A stretch of 64,000 nucleotides of DNA from Chamaea fasciata (lineage: Eukaryota > Chordata > Aves > Passeriformes > Sylviidae), in assembly GCA_029207755.1 (NCBI GenBank), contig JARCOQ010000004.1, forward strand, positions 35,971,185 through 36,035,184, written 5' to 3'. The notes under the pieces were generated by a model, which was not told the origin of the DNA, did not search any database, and worked only from the letters and a program-made list of their open reading frames with translations. Positions 1 to 14,129 of the stretch are shown piece after piece (within the stretch, counting starts at the first letter, position 1; each line of letters begins with the position of its first letter). The translations under genes were made by a program, and so were the position numbers.

Positions 1-576
1 TTGTGTGCACTTGTAACAGGGATAATGGATCTCACTTACAATACCTACAAACTCAGCTGAGAGCCATGCAAAGCAAATGGCCATAAATGCACTCATCCTG
101 GCCCAAGTCCTGATGAATAAAAATGAAGATCTTGTCAAATAATAAAGTGACAGGTTAATTTAGAGCACGGAATAGTGTGAACAGGGAGAGCTCTGTTTTT
201 CCAATCTGTATGAACGGTGCCACCTATCTGCAGATTAGCAGAAAGCCTCATATAGACTAATTCAGAAACTGGGATAAACACACGTAATATTGCTTAGTTT
301 TGTAAATATCAGAGGAATGGAATTGATGATAAAGGAAAATGTGAGATTCGACACACACAGTTGCTTTCCAACCTAAAAAACAAGATTTCCAACAAAGAAC
401 TGCTGTATCAAACAGTAATAAAGAGCCTCAAGCAGTTGTCTGTGCTCATGCCAGTTTTCATGCTTTAATTCTGCTGCCCTGTGGTTCTTAGCTTTGACAT
501 TGAGATCTGCACGGCCACCAGAGATAATTATTTCAACCTTCAGGCCATCAGGCGCTCATTTTTTGATCATGGATAT

Positions 577-608
<32 letters not shown>

Positions 609-3600
609 CCTTTTTGCTTCCCAGGATTGCCAACTGGATATCAGTAGAGGGATAAAATAAGCAAAAATGGTAAGCATTCTAAGAGAAATTAAGATGCTGG
701 GCTGCATACTAGCTTTTCTACTAGTTATTCAGGCCTTATTATTGTTTAACATTATTTAGGACACACGGTAAATACTGACAGAAATATCTGAAATTATCTG
801 AATCTTCCATTAAGGCACTGTTAGAATTAAAAAAATTAGCTTTGACTTTGTAATACTGCTGTATTAAACAGTACTGCTGCTCCAATACCCTCGAATCCCC
901 TAACATTATTTGCACATCATGAATCCACACATTTGACACACTTCTTAAAGTAACTCATAGAAATTACAGTAATTTTTCACACCTGCACCTAACACAAGTT
1001 GAATTAAACACATTTGTTTTGTAACTACTCTATGGTAAAGTAATTTTTGAAGAATACCTATTTCAAGAGTTGCACTATTAAAACTGAATCTGCACTGCAA
1101 CCTGTATAATGTATCAATTATATACCAAATCTATCTGATTGGAATTTGGGAATTGGTGTATGCCAGATGTTAAACACATCCACAAAATAGAAAACTGTCA
1201 TGCTATTTAAATAAGACACAAAGACAATTTTATTTGCCACTAACATTCTCTGCATAACATTTTAATATTTGACATTTATTTGAGATCAATGTTATTTTCC
1301 ACTTGATTAAAATATCTGTGGATTTCTACAATAACCAGCACCAGATAAAAAGATAAAATCTTATTTTAGAAACACTGCTTAATTACACTATTTATCATTT
1401 AAATCACTTATGTGATTTACACCTCATTTTACAGGTGTATGATCAAAACTTTTGCACCTAAGTGATCAAACACAACAAAACAGTAGACTGATCTATAATG
1501 TATGTTAGGCTGCATTATTCGTCTCATGTGCAATATTTAAAGAAAAAAAACAAAAACACAAGCAATAGTAGTCTAAATCTATCAAACATTTCTATGAAAC
1601 AGATTTACAGCTAGGAATGCCTCTCCTGGGTTTTATACTACTTCAAAATAAGTTTGAAACTAAAGAGCTAAATATATACACATTCTAAGAAACAGTATTT
1701 TGCCATATAGGAAACTGATAAACCAGAGTGGCTGGTTTTGCACCAGAGTGCAAAAAAAAAAAGGACTGGAAATGTTCCTTCTAAAAAGTCACTGGGGCAT
1801 TTTTGCCATAAGTATATTTCACTTGCTCTTGCAAATTAGGTCTGCAAAGACAAGCCACCGTTTAAAGAGACACTGATCAGCACTTCAGAAGGTGCAATTT
1901 TGCAAGCAAATAGTGGATTGCATGACACCTTTTTCCTTACTTTTCTATTTTTTTAAGAAGCCAAACAAAATATAACAACTGTACAAAAGAAATATGAAAC
2001 AGTCTCCTTGGATAAAAGTGCAAACAAAATACCTTGTCTGCGTTAATTGTACCTATATCAACAGAAAGATTTGGAAAGACAAAATACATTCGGAACATTT
2101 TTCCTTCATGTATTTAAAATCCAATTTTTGTAAGTAAAATTTCTCATATTATTTCAAGAAATATATCTAAGAAAATGAGCTAAATTTTGGAGATACTGTA
2201 TTTGATGACTTCTGCAACAGCTCTAATGTGTGTTCATTTTCTTTTATTAAACAGCAGGAGTCAAAATTAATACCACTCCAGGGCAAAGTAAACTTTCATA
2301 TTTTCAATTTTGCAAAATACTAATTTCATAAAAGTACGAACTTGCCACATCTGAGCACAAGCCACTTTTCAACTCCAAAAGCCTGTTATGCCTTTTGCAC
2401 TCCTTGGATTTCATACTGCTTTAGAAATGTCACTGAGAAAGGGAATGTTCTTTGATAAAAGGATATTTTTAAGAGTCTGCAGTACTAGAGAACATCAAAG
2501 CAGTTCACTCCAGGTTGGGAATGGGCATTTATATGCGTTACCTACAAAACTCACAAAGAACTAGCAGTGATGTCTAGTAATGGAAGAAATAAGAAAGGCT
2601 GAGATCCCCACATGCCTTCACTGCAATAGGAAAAATAAGTCCTAGCTAGCATTATGTAATATAATAAATTAAAAGAAAAATTATTTCACACCATTTTGTG
2701 TCCTATTACCAGCAGTACTGAAAGGCAGTCTTCACATTAGTGACTCTGACTATGGCAAGGTAGCCGGATATTGCAGCTTTCAGAGAATGAGGCAAATCAT
2801 TTAGGGCATAGATGCAACCTTGCCCATCCCAACAGCTTTCCCAGATCTGCTTTTCTTTGCCGTTCTCCTCTTTATCACAGCCTGCACAGTCCCACGTTTT
2901 CTGCTAGTCCAATATGGCATAACCAGCAGTTGCTGCTTTTCACTCCTTTCCAAGTGGGCACTATCCTGAGAAGCACGGATAGTGCTAAAGACAGTTTCCA
3001 CATCCTCAGTGCTGGCTCTCAGGAATGATGAGCAGTCAGCATGGAAAATTATTCACAGACCTTTGCAAGCAGCGTGTTTAAGTAGAGCTGTGAGTATGAG
3101 GGGAACAGAGAAACTTTTGAATGTTCTGCCCACCAGAAGACAGCTGGCACACGATTATCACTCCTCCTATTCTACAGATGGAAAAGATGAAGCTTTAGAG
3201 AATTACCTTTACAAGAATTACAAGAATTGTACGACAGAGGTCTGAACACAGTCCAGAACTCCCAACCCTATTCTTTAAGTAACTACTTGGAGAATATGAA
3301 CAACAAGACAAGTAGGAAGATATAATTGGATTTCACTGTCAATAAATCTAAACGCCACCTGCCAATAGGCAGACTGGATAAAATGTTTATGGTACAAGAA
3401 GGATCCAGTGGTACTGTGAATGAATAAGACTTGCATACTCTATTCTGTTATAGAAATTCTGAAGCTCAGTATGGGAAAAAAAAGAAGGGTGATTCTGATC
3501 ATTCTGTGCCACTTGGGAAGGATGGGCAGAAAACTCACAGGCAATAATGCAGCCACATTTGACTTAAAATTTTTGATATTGACATATTCAAGCAAATAGC

Positions 3601-5375
3601 ATGGAAATAATGAGCTAAGAGAAAGCAAGAATGTAAGTTCTATGGAAATGTGCATCTTAGTATGCAGTATGAAAGAGCACCCTCTGTTGTTTCTGGTTAA
3701 CAGAAGCAAGTCTCCCGACACCTCTAAACAGTATTTCAGATACAGAAAAGACTGAGAGAAATCATCAGTACTGACATACAGATATCTGCAAACACTTTCC
3801 AGGGAGTTCAGGCACAGCAGTTTGTTTGGGAAGGATCATTATGCATCCTGAGAGTTACTGAGTTATGGAAGGAAGAACATGTTGTGCCCTAGCTGTCGTA
3901 GACTAAAACCTTTTTTACAACAAAATATTAATTTCTGTATACAAAATTAGAAAAATAATTCATATGAAGATCCAAAACTGATATGCTGGTTGATTTCTAT
4001 TTATGATTTTTATAAGGCAAGAGGTTCAGATAAGGGCACACATCATCAATAAATAGAGGAGTTGCCAATACTATTTAAATCAAAGTACAAAATATCTGAT
4101 AACAGATGAGCTATTTCAATCAGTTAAAAAGATGTGAGATGTGGCTGCATTCTAATAAAAAATCTTGAATACAGCAATGGCAACAATGGAGCTCTTAAGA
4201 ACGTGCAATTTCTGAAACTGGAAATGTGTTTTCCTTGTTTAGAGCTAAAAGTCTCACATATATTTCAAGTTTTTGTTAATTTATTTCCTGCAACCAGAAA
4301 TTACTTATTATCTCAGGGACTGAGAAGTTACAGAGATGATAATCCACATTATTTACTTCCAGTGGTATACTAGTGGTGATGTAACAAAATGAAAATAAAT
4401 TGTGACGTTGCAGTGAAAAAAGGAGGATGTATGAGCTGCCTTAAGCACTGATGGTACTGCTCAGAGTAGAATACGAACAGAATTTTAAAAGGTACTTTCC
4501 TTTTAGGGTCCATACTTCACTGTCTTTCAAAATTTCACCATTAGCAAAGAGAACAAAATGAGAACCTTAGAAAGAGCTGATAAAGTTTAGATAGATTATA
4601 AGGAATATTATACTGTGAAGGTATAAAGTCCGCATTTTATTTCAGTCTCTCTGAAGAAATATACTGCTCAGTTTCCAGAAAAATTAGTGTCAGTTTGACT
4701 GAGCATTGACCTAAGGTCAAATCTTCCATGATGCATCTTACACAGTTTTCATGAAAAATTGTGAAACTCTGTAAATACGGAAAGCCACATTGTATATACA
4801 CTCAGAACCATGCAGGTTAACAGTCAACACTTGTATGATTAAACTTTCCTTTACATAGTGTATGGGAAAGAGAAGCAAAATTGCAAAGAAAAAGCATTCT
4901 TTCCTGCAGATTTCAAAGACACTAAAGCAAAGAATTCCTCTAATGCATCTCCTGTTGATTGAATAAGACTTTTTCCACTGGAAGTAGAAGAAAATACCAA
5001 TTACAGGAACATTTAACAGTCCTACCTTGAAAGAAGTTGCTTGTCACAAGACCTGACAACATAAAATCTTGGTTGCACAGATTTCTGAATATTGAGGTCC
5101 AAATTTGAAATGGGACACAGAGAAGTAACTCTAATAATAATAACAATAATAATGGGTTTTTCTTTTAATAGTTACTTTTGTCAGTCAAATATTTCTAGAA
5201 AATTCTGTCCATGAACAGTCTTAAAGATATATTTTGTACAGTAAATACTAAAAACCACAGAGATAAAAATTATCAAACAGCAACATCTGAATTGCAGTAG
5301 CAAGCTTAACATCAGCCCACACGGGGCACTATACTGTAACAGCAAATTACAACAGTCTGTAACGTAAGCTGGGCG
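1..5375. other. AT-rich intronic DNA, no gene seen
   Basis: By position this is inside the long FAM172A intron downstream of the 55.2 kb exon. It holds a T26 homopolymer at 583-608 and a short AAT-rich tract near 5130-5152. Open frames of 60-105 codons near 2771-3245 and 3440-3721 have no recognisable domain or splice structure, and overlapping frames on both strands suggest chance. I see nothing else. Confidence 0.7.
583..608. repeat. T26 homopolymer
   Basis: An uninterrupted run of 26 T. It could be the poly(A) tail of a minus-strand retroposon, but the sequence above 609 shows no recognisable body and I see no flanking duplication. It is best treated as a simple repeat. Confidence 0.9.
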
Positions 5376-6199
5376 CAAGTGTTGACCTGCTGGAGGGTAG
5401 GAGGGCTCTGGAAGGACCTGGACAGGCTGGATAGATGGGTGAAATGCAATGATAGGAGGTTTAACAAGACCAAGTGGGAGGTCCTGCACTTTGGCCACCA
5501 GAACCCCCTGCAGTGCTACAGGCTGGGGACAGAGTGGCTGGACAGTGTCCAGGCAGAAAGGGGCAGTGCCAGACTGAACATGAGCCAGTGTGTGCCCAGG
5601 TGGCCAAGAAAGCCAACAGCATCCTGGCCTGGATCAGGAAGAGTGTGGCCAGCAGGAGCAGGGAGCTCATTCTACCCCTGCACTCGGCACTAGTGAGGCA
5701 ACACCTCAAGTGCTGTGCCCATTTCTGGGCCCCTCAGTTTAGGAAGGATATTGAGGCACTGGAGCATGTCTAGAAAATGGCAACAGAACTGGTGAAGGGT
5801 CTGGCGCACAAGTCCTTTGAGGAGCAGCTGAGGGAGCTGAGGGTATTTAGCCTGGAGACAAGGAGGCTCAGGGGACACCTTGTCACTCTCTAGAGCAAGG
5901 AGGGTGTAGCCAAGTGAGGGTCCGTCTCTTCTCCCAGGCAACCAGTGACTGTACAAGAGGACACAGTCTTAGGCTGCACTGGGTGGTTAGGCTGGACATG
6001 AGGAAGATTTCCTTCACAGAAGGAGTGATGGAGTATTGGAATGAGCTAGCCAGGAAGGTGGTGGAGTCACAGTCCCCGAAGATGTTTAAGAAAAGACTGG
6101 ATCTTGCACTCAGTGCCATGATGTAGTTGACAGGCTGGTGTTAGGTCACATTTTGGACTTGCTGATGTCTTTTCCAATCCAACTGATCCTGTGATTCTC
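5376..6199 (+). mobile_element. CR1 LINE, 3' part (5'-truncated)
   Basis: The sequence opens with the CR1-typical GACCTGCTGGAGGGTAGGAG and ends with the degenerate CR1 terminal repeat (ATCCTGTGATTCTC). Between them, broken frames encode the C-terminal part of the CR1 ORF2 protein. Recognisable pieces are [38 protein letters not shown] (frame-shifted), [20 protein letters not shown] and the end segment MRKISFTEGVMEYWNELARK. CR1 is the main non-LTR retrotransposon of birds and reptiles; copies are usually 5'-truncated, as here. In-frame stops and frameshifts mean it is inactive. Compared with the copy at 45946-46394 it appears to lack roughly 10-20 nt after the shared CTTGTCACTCTCTA, near 5890-5905. 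Confidence 0.93.
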
Positions 6200-9100
6200 A
6201 AACTACTAGAAAACACAATGTGTTTTCTGTACTACAATTCAGAAAACAAATTTTAAATAATTCCATGCATGCCATGAAAGGTCCGTCAAACTACAGCATC
6301 TAACAACAGGAACAATTATGAGTGCTTAAACAGGAGCTAATACTTCTACCATTTTTTTCATCATGTTATATATGACATTCAGCTTTATTCCATCTGCAAG
6401 AGACTGGAGAAAAACACATCCCTCTCTTTCCCGCCTCCTTTTTCTAATAGGTTTTTTCTGTGGTTTGACATCTCTCTATGCTATGCATAATTCATTTTTC
6501 TGACTCCCTTCGTAAATATTCAGGCTCCAATGTAACAGGTATGTAGGCAAATGCATAACTTTATACATAAAATTATGTGCAGAGAAATACCGCAACATTT
6601 GAATACTTGCATGATCAGATTCACTGAGATTTTGAAGAGATGGGGAAAAAATCACATTCATTAGAAAATAAACTAGAGAGCCACTAAAACCAGTGAGCAC
6701 AGTGTGATGTTTTCCATAAACATTTACATGTTTCTTTGTAAACTGCCCGTAGTCCAAGCTGGCAGTCTTCCTTTAAATAAACAGAGAAAACTACATTAAC
6801 CATTTAATGTGTGCAGCTTCATTAACTTCATAGCTGTCTTAGTTACCTGTCCCTTTCCCCAAATTACACCTAAAAAACCCTTCACTACACATTTATGCAT
6901 TAGCTTCAGAATCAATCATTGCATCTTCCAAAATACCCTAAAGAAATATTGTTCTAGCTGGAAAAAATGCCTGCATACTGCACGTTCTCAATCCCGCCTT
7001 TGAAGTTGTCCTTTTTTTACCATCAGCAATATAAATGACAAAGTTATGAGACATGAAATCCTTTTGCTTATTTGTCCCTTATTTTTGTCTGGCATTTCAC
7101 AAACTTGTTCCACTCTTACCCGTCCTGCAGCATAGTTGAAATCACCTATTTTGCCCAGATAAAATTGGAAGAGGCAATTTGATGCAAAAAGACTTTTCAT
7201 GGTATGTTACTACTGCTAAGTTAGGTATTGGCTTGAAAATGGGTGTAAACGTGACATATTCCTTTTCTGCCTGCAGGAAACAATGACTCCAGCTGTGGCA
7301 CAGCCTTATTGGCTGCAATCATGCTAAACTGTGCATGGACACCAGCTCAAGCTCTGGCATATTGCCACATCCCCTACCTCACTGTCAATCCATGCTCTCC
7401 AAACAGAGCAAAGGCATTCACAGCAGAATCTCAGACCGTCCCCAGCAGGCAGCACACAGCAGGCAGCCTTCCACTGTTTTGGAGAACAGGAGAGAGAGGA
7501 AAAAGTTTACCTGCACACGTAACAGTCATAGCATGCCATCTGCCCTCAGGGTTAGAGAAGGTGTTCTGACTGTCTTTACTTCAAAAGTAAGACACACAGG
7601 GAAACTACTTCATAAGACATAAACTGGTTGTGTCCTGTTCACACAGGAAAAGGAAACCTCAGACTTATGTTAAGGTATTACACCCACGAGTGGAGTATCT
7701 CTGTTGAGGCTTTTCCCTTTACCTCCTGTAGCTGTATGTGCTTTTGCCTGCAAGTACAGGAAAGTAGAGGCTAGTCTGATGCAGGCTCATACCAAGGGTC
7801 TGACAGCTGACACAAGCTTACCCTGAAATTGTACTTTTGAGATACTAGTCAGAAAAACAGAAGCCAAGTTGTCATTTATCAAAGAGTTGACTTAGTTTTG
7901 GCCTCAGTATCTTCTTAAGCATACAGAACACCTGAATGTCCAGTTCCTCCATAAGGCTTTAAGGTCATAGTTTTGAAATGGTGTATTGTTACAAGCTGGT
8001 TTGGAGTTCTGTAACGGTAAGTCAAAGCTAATGGCAACACTGACATGAGCACAGCAAACACAGCATTATCAGGCCATATGAAAAAGATGAGTAGTTCTAC
8101 CCTAGAACTGATAACTGACAAAAATCCTTATAGTGAAAAAATATTTAAATACTGTACTCCCATTCTGAAAGCTGCTGTGAAAATCTAAACAGTTTCTTTG
8201 CATCCTGTGAGGAAGTCTTCCGTATTTTCTGCCATGTGAAATGTTCATGCATCTATGTCATCAATAAAGAGTTTGATTACTTTCAACAACACATTTATTA
8301 TGTGGCTCTGTGCTGTTAGTTTGCAATAAAAAATGTAAATTGAAAAGGAAAAATGAGACAGGGAGAAGATATTAAAAGTACCATACGCTCTTCTTCAGTT
8401 TATGTACAAATTTAATACAATATTCATCTACAATGCAATTTTAACTGTTTAAGAAAAACAAACTTTGCTATGAAATAACTACCAGACTGGTAACTACCTT
8501 TGAAATTTATCATTTTCTGAATGCTTCTAAAAGAAGGATTGCAATTACTGTTCTTCTGAGTTAGAACTTCAAGCTTAGCAAGAAAAGTGGCATTACCAGA
8601 TCTGCTACACAACAGCTTTAACAATTTCCTGCTTGGCAATCTTGTATTTCACACCACTAATAATAGGAGAGATTCTCTGTTTTTTCTGCTTTACACCGCT
8701 TACTTCTTTTACTGGTAAAAATAACTTCTTATTAAAGATAATGTTCTTCCAGAGCCTGCCCTGGCATTAACATATTTGTATTTATTTTTGCACAGCCATG
8801 TCCTCTTCTTGCCAGGTGCAAATCAGTGAAGTCAAACAAAGCTAACAAAACTCATGAACAACACTGACCCACTGTGGACCTGGTCACGTGAAGACAGCTC
8901 TCAGTTCTCTTAGCAGGTTGGCATAAGCAACCACTGCAGTCCAATGCCAGGGCCTTGTAGAGCAAAACTGTCAATGCTGACAATACAATATCCACCACAC
9001 TACACAAATTCAAGTGACGTAAACCTTCTGGCTAGATTTCATATGCAAGAAACTCATTTTGCCTACTCTTTGAGTGCTCAGAGACAATAGTGAAAGCATG

Positions 9101-12100
9101 GTAAGGACAACTGGGATATTTTCTGCTGAATCAACCTAACACCAATTAGGTGTTCTTATCAGCTCTGCTTCTCTAGATATAATTCAGATACCAAAGAACT
9201 AATGTCCTGAACAGGTTTCCACAAACTGATGAGAACCACTGGAATGAATGACAATGCTGAAGACAACTATTCCACCTTGTTTTCAAGGTCATGGATGCTA
9301 TTTGCCTTTGGATGCCCAGGGCTCTGCACTGAAGAAGTGAGACAAATAGGAAAGTAAAAAACATCCCAAGGTGGACAATGTGGAAATGCAAGAGAAGAAA
9401 ATGGGAGTGCATAAAATAACCATACAGGATGGAGGTAAGAATAACAGACAGAGAATGCTAAGTGAATTAAAAAAGACCACTGTAGAACATGTTTTTAAGA
9501 TCTGGAGATTAAAAATCCCTGCACATTTCTGACCTTCACCTACTGATCTGTAACTGATTTTTGATGTTGTTTTTCAAGAAACACACAGCTTAGGATGGTC
9601 TGGATTTGATTCTCTTTCAAACTACGAAGAAAATAATTCCAAATGATTTTAAAAGGATTTGTGAACACACCAAACCTATCAAAACCAGAAAAATACCAGC
9701 ATTCACAAACACAGAACCTCTGAACCAACAGTGCCTCTGATAAAATTTTACCTTTACCTCTGTGCCAGAGGTAAGAGCCCCTAAAAAAAATAATGTATTA
9801 TTAAACAATAAAATAATTTAGTGAATAAGTGCACAGAATTTGCAAAAGGTAGCTGTGATATGTATACTTTGGCACTGAGGGCAGTCAGCAGGCTGACAGC
9901 AAAAGCAATCGTAATGGTGCACAATGGCATTGCAGCAGAATGCTGGTAGGTCATTACAAAGACAATGGTCAGCTGAATGTAGCACCCTGAAGCTTTCATA
10001 AAAAAAAAAATCAACTAAATTCCCACTTCTTACAGAAATTCTACCTTGCTGCCATGCAACAGACAGAACAGATCTAACTACTTACACTTTTCTGGTACTC
10101 CATGAAATTGCAATCACGTCATTAAATGTTTCATCATTTAAGATATTATTTCCAACTAACAGAACTGATAAATAAAGCTGGAGGTACATTTAAGGTAAAA
10201 AACCCAAAATAATTCCTGTCTGAATTAATTTACAAACCAACCTATATTACAAAATTAAAACATGAAGAGAAATGCCTTTGCTGATGATACTTAAACTTCC
10301 CTGTATCTTATTTAAAAATATTTCCATTTTTCCTTCCTCTATTCTGAACTGAGGTAAGCAGCAAAAAGAGATATATAACAATAACTAGCCTTGAAAATGT
10401 GTATTATTGCATGCATTGAATTTCTGACTAATTATCTGTACAAATATCAAAGAACATTTTACATGCAAGGAAGCTTACAACCTGAGCACAGAGACTCCCA
10501 GTATGAGTGATGAGAAAAGATTCCTGAAGAGTACTTTCACGTGGGTATTCTTCATTTTGGAGATCTTTTACTGCTGGAAAGTATTCACTGGAAGATAACC
10601 CTTTGTGAAGGATGGCTACCACTTGCTTAGGAACTTGTGTTCTGTGATAGAAACTGAGCTTTAAGGAAATGAAGACAGGAAGAACTCACTTAGAAAAGCA
10701 CCATTTCTGACTCAGTTGAGGTATCTCAGCACCACCAAGGAACCATACTACTCAAAAATCTAAGGTGAACCATTTTCAACATGACCTGAAGCTTCCACAT
10801 GGGGGAGAAGTATATGGGATATTAGAATCGCAAATAAAATGTGGAGCAGATTTATGAAAAACTACAAATAAATAAATACAAGAAACACAGGGAAAAAAAA
10901 TCCTCAGCTGTATTCCAATAGAGACATCTTATAATACCATGCTGTAAAAAAAAAAAAAAATTAGATAAAATCATGAGTTATCGTTGTTACAAACTGGAAG
11001 AGGTTAATGATCATATTAACAGAATCCGAGATGTAAAATCCTGAATTTGCCATCCATTTAAATACTGAAAAAAACAGACAAATAGTGCAACAGAATCTAC
11101 TGGGCCTTCAGATTCAGATATCTATGAAGAAAAATGTAAAAAAACATGTATTATCATCATAAAAATGACACTGAATAAAACAGGGAAATTAGGTCAAAGA
11201 CCATTCATTTAATAAGAGAAGCAAATGTAAAGGCAGTAAGTGACCTCGAGACTATAACACTTGCTAAACTTATATTAAGTTTGCTCAATAATAACATACA
11301 TTTGCAGAATAACAACGGCAGAAGTGAGAAATAAGAAAAGCTTGGGAAATCACAGGTTATAGCCCTTTCTTATACTCAGGTCTGTAATTTTCTCTACCAT
11401 TTTCAATATCATTTCAATAAGATACTGAACTAACAGAGGGTTAGGAAAAAAACACACATAAAAAAATTAAATGCTGAATGCCAGCATAATTTAGCCTCAG
11501 CCATGGTACTAGTAAGAAAGTAGCCATGCAGGGAAGCCTGCAAAATCTAAGCACATGGCAAGAAAGAGAAATACTAAAATGATAGGAAAATATGACTACG
11601 AATAGTCAGATTAAATGAAAAAAAGGGAAAACGCGTGCTGCATATCAGGAAAATCTGACAGCGAAATTGTGGAATGATTTTTCAACAAACTAGAAGAAAC
11701 ACTTGGTGGCATAATGAAGGGAACAATGCTGGACTAGCAGGGCGGCAAAAAAAAAGATCTAAAATGTATTTTCTCTATCTAATTCTAACAGACTATTAAA
11801 GGAGACAATCAATAGCCAGGGAGGTAAGTTATTTTGATAAGCTCCATGGCTTTCATTCTTTCAGAGAAAAGACCATGGTTGAAGTTGGGAGGGAAAAAAA
11901 AAAGGAAACACCAAGCTGTGTGCTTTCTTACAGTTACTGTTTCCCATTGTGGATGTTACCATTATCTTTACATATGAAGAGAGATTGAAATAATCTAGAG
12001 AGATCCCCCATACTCTAACACTGTGATAAAGAAGAACTTAAAAGAAAGACTACATGGTCTGGCACCAAATTAAATGGGGAAGAACAGAGCTATGTTTCCT

Positions 12101-13225
12101 GGGGGAAAGAGACAGAAGATTATGAGGTTAGTCACACTATTAGTGAGGCCAATAATGCCACTTAATAGAAAAGTAAGTGTGATAATATAACTAAATTTTT
12201 CATAGCATTTAAGTTTGGCAGAGAGGCATACTGCTGTACTGAAGTTATAGAGCAACTGCACAATTCCAGCAGGTGAAAGGAATTCATCAACTTGGACAGC
12301 TTTTTTTCAACAATTCAGTAAAATATCCAAGCAATAGATGAAATTTGAGTGTAAAATATAACTGTTGTAATTTAAATAAGCAAGACCAGTACTTAATACT
12401 TATTTTAAAGTGCAATAAAATATCAAAATACACGTGTATTTGAATACTCTATTACTCACATATATTCCACTCATTTTTTCCCACAGTCAGAGCCCTAACA
12501 ATTTAGACTGAATGGTTCAGAAAACAGCAGGTTTGGTTTTTTTTATTACAGATGTTCTTAGTGCCATTAATGTAATCAACTGCTTCAGGAATAGCATTAA
12601 TATGCATGAGCTACTGGTAAGTAGTTTAAAAATAGGCTGGCCAAAATACTGGCTACCGAAAGATAGAGGACAACAAGCGTGGTCAAATGGCTTATGCAGA
12701 GAACTTCTGAAATCAAACTCCTAAATTGTAAACCAGTTGTGCTACTGAATTAGCATCTGTATTTCCATCTGCTTGCAAGCCTGTTATGTCTCTAGTATCT
12801 ATAGTTATGAAAGGACAATACGTAGTATTTATCTTTTTTGTTTTTGAAGATTTGACTGGAAACCCTTTGCGCCAGATAATGGGACTCTCATCCTACTTTT
12901 CTAAAGACTGAGCAAATGACAAGACAAAAAAAATTAATTACAATGCTACAAGAAGAAAAAATATTTGGGCAATAAAGTTCTAGTTTCATGTCTAACATCT
13001 AACACAATACTATTGTACTGAACATCAATTTTCTTTTTTGTTTTTGTTTCACATTACTAAACCAAAAACAGATGAAGGAATATATTCACTTCCTGAAGTC
13101 TTATAAATGCTAAGGGTTAAGTTCTATGCAGACTAACAAAGAGTACCAATTTCAAGACACTGAATATTATGTAAGCAGACAGGCTTAAGAAAGTAGTTTC
13201 TTAAAAACTAGCAATGAAATAAGTT
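6200..13225. other. AT-rich intronic DNA, no gene seen
   Basis: This stretch is AT-rich with scattered A-runs (for example near 10946-10960). Three overlapping plus-strand frames at 7309-7622 sit in a slightly GC-richer patch but resemble no family and lack splice context. A 9-bp hairpin at 9754-9774 is listed separately. I see nothing else I can support. Confidence 0.65.
9754..9774. repeat. Small hairpin, 9-bp arms
   Basis: TTACCTCTG, a 3-nt loop TGC, then CAGAGGTAA: a perfect 9-bp inverted repeat. It may be chance in a window of this size. Confidence 0.6.
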
Positions 13226-13281
13226 TAGAGGAGAAGAGAGGGGAGGAGGGGAAGGGGAGGGAGGGCAGGTTGGGGCAGGGG
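13226..13281 (+). repeat. Purine/G-rich tract with seven G-runs
   Basis: Runs of three or more G occur at 13240-13243, 13248-13251, 13254-13257, 13259-13261, 13263-13265, 13272-13275 and 13278-13281, separated by one to six bases. The pattern meets the usual G-quadruplex rule on the plus strand (the non-template strand for FAM172A would carry the C-rich complement). No gene or CpG island accompanies it. Confidence 0.8.
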
Positions 13282-14129
13282 AAAGGCGAATTTCCTGTGA
13301 GAACTGTGAAGCTGTTTCACAATGCCTTCCAAAGCACCCCAGGCAGGATGAATTTTGCTGCATGTCTGCATATACTACAGGTCAAGTACCCTCACAAAGG
13401 TGATATATATCTCCACTTTGTCATGCTAGGAAAGGAAAGATCCCTCTCTTGACTCCTTGCGTAGTTCAACACTCATTTTGGACAGGTGTGGGAGAAGGGC
13501 TGTTTTGTGGACTGCCACCCTTTTAGTGTTTTGAAGAACCACAGTTGTAGCATGTTAACTTTTCTACTTCATGCACAGATTAGTACAAATTCCGCCATAA
13601 CTAGCAACCGCCTCTGGGCAATACCTGTACCATTCAAACAATCACTTGCTAGCCTGAACTTGGCATCAGAAGTACCCCTCCTGTCACAGGCACATTTCAC
13701 AGAAGTCTGCAGGCTTGCTTTTCTTTACGCTTCATCCACCTCCCATTTTGGCATGTTTCTGAAGAAAGTCAAAGACAATGCACATAGTGGAGTATGCCTT
13801 AATGTTTAGATGGAAAGGTTCGCCTTCAAACCCATAACAGATAGAGACAATGCATAAGCCACTGGATGATTCATTAAAAAACTCTCTCACTAGGCAACTT
13901 AGCCTTCCAATAATCAAACTAGACTCTCAGAGAGCTGGGAAGGGTATGACCGGTTGGCTCTTTCCTAGACAACAGTACTAGAGTCCAGAAACAAGGTCAA
14001 CAAAAAAAGGGGCTTTGGAAAGAATACAAGTAAGTTAATTAACTGATTCAGATAAAACTCTGATCTCATCCTTGAGATAACTCAGGCTGCCAAGCATCAA
14101 GAAGGGAAAATGCTTTATGTTTACTGTAT
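13282..14129. other. Intronic DNA, no gene seen
   Basis: Plus-strand frames of 60 and 107 codons occur here (13270-13452 and 13486-13809), with a shorter antisense frame at 13732-13917. None shows a domain, signal or splice context that I recognise. Confidence 0.55.

Noticed and set aside
583..608. T26 run as the poly(A) tail of a minus-strand processed gene
   Set aside because: No coding-like body above 609 and no flanking duplication seen.
2771..3245. Overlapping 66-87 codon frames on both strands
   Set aside because: No recognisable protein family and no splice context; overlapping frames on both strands suggest composition only.
5181..6119. Several frames on both strands, including 105 codons at 5181-5498
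   Set aside because: Mostly sense and antisense pieces of the CR1 copy at 5376-6199.
7309..7622. Three overlapping plus-strand frames in a GC-richer patch
   Set aside because: Mutually overlapping, no domain, no consistent frame.
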